From NCBI GenBank assembly GCA_003162395.1, contig PMON01000036.1, forward strand, positions 609 to 34,455: 33,847 nucleotides of DNA, given 5' to 3'. Under the pieces are notes generated by a model. The model made no database searches. It was not told the origin of the DNA and was given only the letters and a program-made list of their open reading frames with translations. Made by a program: the position numbers and the translations under genes. Source of the DNA: Acidimicrobiaceae bacterium. GTDB taxonomy: Bacteria > Actinomycetota > Acidimicrobiia > Acidimicrobiales > RAAP-2. This document shows, one piece after another, positions 31,901-33,847 of the stretch (positions within the stretch are counted from its first letter, which is position 1; each line of letters starts with the position of its first letter).

Positions 31901-32917
31901 TTCGAGCCGCGAGTCTCACCTCCGCCCTCTGAGCTCGAGGCACGGCTTCTGGGGATCTGGCGAGGCATGCTCGGCATCGAGGATCTCGGGGTGGAGGACG
32001 ACTTCTTCGAGATGGGGGGCGACTCGCTATTGGCCTGGCGCCTCGTGGTGGCGGCCGGGCAATCGCTCGGCGTCGAGCTGCCTCTCGTCGTCCTCTTCGA
32101 ATGCGAGTCCACAGTTCGCGGAATGGCGGCGTCCATCCGAGCCCACGATCCCACCTCGCCCGAGGGTCCGCCGGTCGCACTCGCAGCGCCCAAGGTGAAG
32201 TCCCAAACCCTCTTCTACATCGTTCCCCACGAGGCGGCGCTGATGGCGCTGCGGCACATCGTGAGTTCGCCGCGCGACGACTGCGAGGTGGTGGGACTCC
32301 TTTCGGGGCGTCTCGGCGAGCGTTTCGACCGCTCGGCAAGTGTGGAGAGCCTCGCCAGCGAAGCACTCGCCGAGATACGGGATCGGCAACCGCACGGCCC
32401 CTATTGCATAGCCGGCTTTTCCATTGGCGGGCTCGTCGCCTACGAGGTCGCAGGGATGCTGCGCTCAGAAGGGGAAGTCATCGTCTGGCTGGGGTTGGTC
32501 GACGCAGTCGAGCCATCCCAGGTCACGGGAGGTCGAGTCCTCGCCAAGATCGCGCAACGCCGTAGTCACCACCTTCGCGGGGTCATGGTCGTGCTTCGAA
32601 GTTGGTTTTCCAGGCACCTCTTCTGGCTTCACCCGTTGCCCTCTGACCAATTCGATCTCATCGGGGTAGTGAAGACCGCGCGTAGATATGCCGTCGTTGG
32701 GCACGATGCTCCGCTCGTCGCCATCCTGTCGGAGCGAACTGCTGCTGTCTACGGAAGCTCCGGAGGATGGGACAAGATCCACAAAGGGACGCTTGTCGTT
32801 CACGCTGTTCCGGGAGACCATGTCTCTGGCCTCAAGGCGGCGCACGCAATCATCGCCAAGGTCCTGAGCGAGAGGTCACAGCAGATCTCCGGCGACGACA
32901 GAGAAGCCGCGACATGA
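28925..32917 (+). CDS. NRPS termination module C-A-T-TE
   Basis: The product is about 1,330 aa from ATG 28925, overlapping the P450 stop as ATGA. A short helical lead (LSQAKRALLAQRLRGR) precedes a condensation domain (about 35-460) with catalytic HHLVFDG (His173, His174, Asp178). An adenylation domain (about 480-985) follows, with YTSGSTGKPKA from Tyr649, FDMSVLDFW with Asp695, and TANGKLDR. The carrier domain has Ser1034 in MGGDSL. The thioesterase (about 1,075-1,320) has Ser1166 in GFSIGG, Asp1193 in LVDA and His1299 in GDH. The A-domain code reads D-M-L-Q-V-C-A-V-W-K, nearest to the glycine-type pattern I know (D-I-L-Q-L-G-L-I-W-K) but with only five identities. It would couple the leucyl unit to a second residue and release the product. 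Confidence 0.95.
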   Translation: MNDTDAAELSQAKRALLAQRLRGRTLVPRPSSSAKHASGNFPLSVDQEALWYFSRLAPTNPVYNESVTIRKDGPFDVGAFRRAFNEFVRRHEAWRTTFSTVRGEPTQVVNPPTAFELPVLDLSQLRSDEAERHASQMAADEAQRPYDLERGPLLRPRLVRFAESQHRLYLAMHHLVFDGVTLSRVLLPELVALYDAFAAGQPSPLPEPVLQYSEYVEWERDWMSGTVASRRMEYWKAHLDGAPMLELPLSHTRPTVPRFRGQMEGITVDAKLASEVRSLARECGVTLFQVLATCFGILLSRYSGQQDVVFGTVTDMRQRPELSSLVGYSLTPLVLRLDVAGEPTVEDLLSRFRSTLLGALDNLIPFTTLVREIHPERQHGSNPLFQAMIELQPPMASVDSCWSVHLMEVEIGNAIGHAKLDLDLELDERPGGHISGRLIFDTDVIESDTAKRMVGHFLTLLEAMTSDPRRSVSALSLLGERERQKVLLDWNDTEADYPDESCLHKLVAARAKSNPHDVAVVFEGASLSYAELDHRANGVAHRLSAIGAQAGTVVGFHAEPSLEMVVGLLGILKSGAAYLPLDPSNPANRHSFMMEDCGVRILLTDGRVPSSLSSHLTNVITVELSSASELREDPPPAVATADDPMYVLYTSGSTGKPKAVSICHRSVINLLTAAARQFSLGSADTVGAVASSSFDMSVLDFWLPLVTGARLCLVPRDVVLDAPRLGRLITAAGITFQQATPSIWQMIVDAGWTGSRALTIVSCGEPLTPQLATTLNARCAALWNAYGPTEATVWTTLGQVQNEGPITVGTPIANTRVYILDDRGEPEPIGIPGEIFIGGTGVAEGYLNRPDETDYHFVPDKFVPGGRLYRSGDIGRLLSDGRIEHLGRIDQQIKHHGHRIEPAEIEAALRRHQNVGAAVVTTCDHPPGRSILVAYVVPTGPAPAASELRRLLRTTLPDYMVPSAFVVVDRIPYTANGKLDRLSLPAPTVGGGFEPRVSPPPSELEARLLGIWRGMLGIEDLGVEDDFFEMGGDSLLAWRLVVAAGQSLGVELPLVVLFECESTVRGMAASIRAHDPTSPEGPPVALAAPKVKSQTLFYIVPHEAALMALRHIVSSPRDDCEVVGLLSGRLGERFDRSASVESLASEALAEIRDRQPHGPYCIAGFSIGGLVAYEVAGMLRSEGEVIVWLGLVDAVEPSQVTGGRVLAKIAQRRSHHLRGVMVVLRSWFSRHLFWLHPLPSDQFDLIGVVKTARRYAVVGHDAPLVAILSERTAAVYGSSGGWDKIHKGTLVVHAVPGDHVSGLKAAHAIIAKVLSERSQQISGDDREAAT

Positions 32918-33708
32918 CGGGGGACTTGCTCGTCGCGCCCCTGCGGGACGAGATCCACGTTTGGACGGCCGAGCTCGATGGCGTGGCGGAAGGTCGCATG
33001 GCAGAGTCCCATGCATTGCCTCCCGACGAGCTCGACCGTGCGGGACGACTCCGCTTCGAGCGCGGCCGGCGACATTTTGTGGTCGCTCACTCAGCGCTCC
33101 GCCACCTGCTTGCCGGCTATCTGGGCATCGATCCGGCGTCTCTTCCTCTCGTCTCTTCATCTCGCGGCAAGCCTCGACTCGCGACAACGGCTTCGAGGTG
33201 GCTGTGCTTCAACATGTCGCACTCCGAGAACCTCGCTGTCTTCGTCGTAGGGCGTGATCGCGAGGTTGGCGTCGATGTCGAGCACCTACGAGAGGACTTC
33301 GACATCGATGCTCTGTTGCACCGCGTCCTGACCGTTGGCGAACGCCGTGCAGTGTGCGAGCTGGCGCCCGGATCTCGGCGGCTCGCGTTCTACCGATTCT
33401 GGGTCCGAAAGGAGGCCTGTCTCAAAGCAATGGGAGACGGCCTTGCGGTTGTGCCGAACGAGCTCGACGTAACTGGGGATTACGCCAAGCTGGTGACCCT
33501 CGATGAGCCGGTCAGCTCCAGTGGCCCGTGCTCCACGTGGTCGCTCCACGACACCGACCTCGCCCCGGGCTACGTCGCTGCCATCGCTGTCGAAGGTGCC
33601 CTGACCACAGCTCCGGAGCTCCGCGGGTCGGTCGCTCAGGTGCTGAGGGACGCGCGGCCCAAAGCTTCAGGGCCTCCCACCCAACGCTTCGAGAACGGGT
33701 ACGCCTGA
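32914..33708 (+). CDS. Sfp-type 4'-phosphopantetheinyl transferase
   Basis: The product is about 264 aa from ATG 32914, overlapping the NRPS stop as ATGA. Motifs of the Sfp class are complete: FNMSHSENLAVFVVG, GVDVEHLRE (Asp121 and Glu123, magnesium ligands) and FYRFWVRKEACLKAMGDGL (Trp163, Lys166, Glu167). The enzyme moves the phosphopantetheine arm of CoA to the Ser of carrier domains, here presumably Ser543 of the A-T protein and Ser1034 of the C-A-T-TE protein. Its place as last gene of the operon means the pathway brings its own activation. The C-terminal 30 residues are low-complexity and probably unstructured. Confidence 0.95.
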   Translation: MTGDLLVAPLRDEIHVWTAELDGVAEGRMAESHALPPDELDRAGRLRFERGRRHFVVAHSALRHLLAGYLGIDPASLPLVSSSRGKPRLATTASRWLCFNMSHSENLAVFVVGRDREVGVDVEHLREDFDIDALLHRVLTVGERRAVCELAPGSRRLAFYRFWVRKEACLKAMGDGLAVVPNELDVTGDYAKLVTLDEPVSSSGPCSTWSLHDTDLAPGYVAAIAVEGALTTAPELRGSVAQVLRDARPKASGPPTQRFENGYA

Positions 33709-33847
33709 CGCCAGAGGCTCGGCAAACCCGTCAAGTGAACCCGGAGACCACCGAGAACTCGATATCCCGTCGTCATGAAAGCCGCGTGAGACGCGATCCA
33801 AGGTCTTCTCGCAAGCTCAGAGGGCGTTCTTCGACCGGGCTCGGGCC

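Noticed and set aside
1-33847. CRISPR array, prophage or complete insertion sequence
   Set aside because: No regularly spaced repeats, no phage structural or integrase genes and no transposase were found on either strand; the only mobile-element trace is the maturase relic.
33709-33847. Start of a further gene after the PPTase
   Set aside because: An ATG near 33776 is followed by a stop after four codons, and no other frame shows a start signal. The stretch is probably non-coding.

Overview
The window looks like chromosomal DNA of a high-G+C Actinomycetota. Supporting signs are the coproheme decarboxylase HemQ/ChdC of the actinobacterial type, many GTG starts, GTGA/ATGA gene overlaps, and several genes that appear to be leaderless. 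An acidimicrobial lineage is possible, but nothing visible decides the genus. The two edges cut the groEL gene (left) and non-coding sequence after a PPTase gene (right).

Region 1 (1-13,773) is gene-dense housekeeping and accessory metabolism. It holds the 3' end of groEL with a strong terminator hairpin, a small cupin, hemQ, a Nudix hydrolase, four GNAT acetyltransferases, two SAM methyltransferases, a GT4 glycosyltransferase coupled to a sugar-nucleotide epimerase, two alpha/beta hydrolases, an agmatinase-family ureohydrolase, and a convergent PLP-dependent group II decarboxylase. Region 2 (13,810-17,602) has a secreted SGNH protein, a long non-coding stretch with a 22-bp tandem repeat, a GT-C type membrane glycosyltransferase, and a decayed relic of a GVxG-repeat protein. 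Region 3 (17,740-21,115) is a xylose-type ABC sugar transporter operon (binding protein, single-domain ATPase, permease) with a well-formed promoter and an internal UUCG hairpin. Region 4 (21,410-25,314) has tRNA-Ser(UGA), a secreted Calx-beta protein, a membrane-anchored G1 (eqolisin-like) peptidase homologue and a secreted GH3 homologue.

Region 5 (25,364-33,708) is the most notable. A broken C-terminal remnant of a group II intron maturase lies beside a compact four-gene nonribosomal peptide operon: A-T protein, cytochrome P450, C-A-T-TE protein, Sfp-type phosphopantetheinyl transferase. The genes are 22 bp apart or overlap by 4 bp, so they probably act as one unit. The PPTase would prime the two carrier domains. 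The first A domain carries the exact ten-residue leucine code. The P450 could oxidise the leucyl chain. The second protein would condense a second residue and release a dipeptide-sized product. The second A domain has a code I cannot assign. No MbtH-like protein, transporter or regulator is visible, and the window ends 139 bp after the PPTase, so the cluster may continue.

A recurrent feature is a TAnnnT hexamer 6-7 nt before the start codon of at least six genes, as expected for leaderless transcripts.
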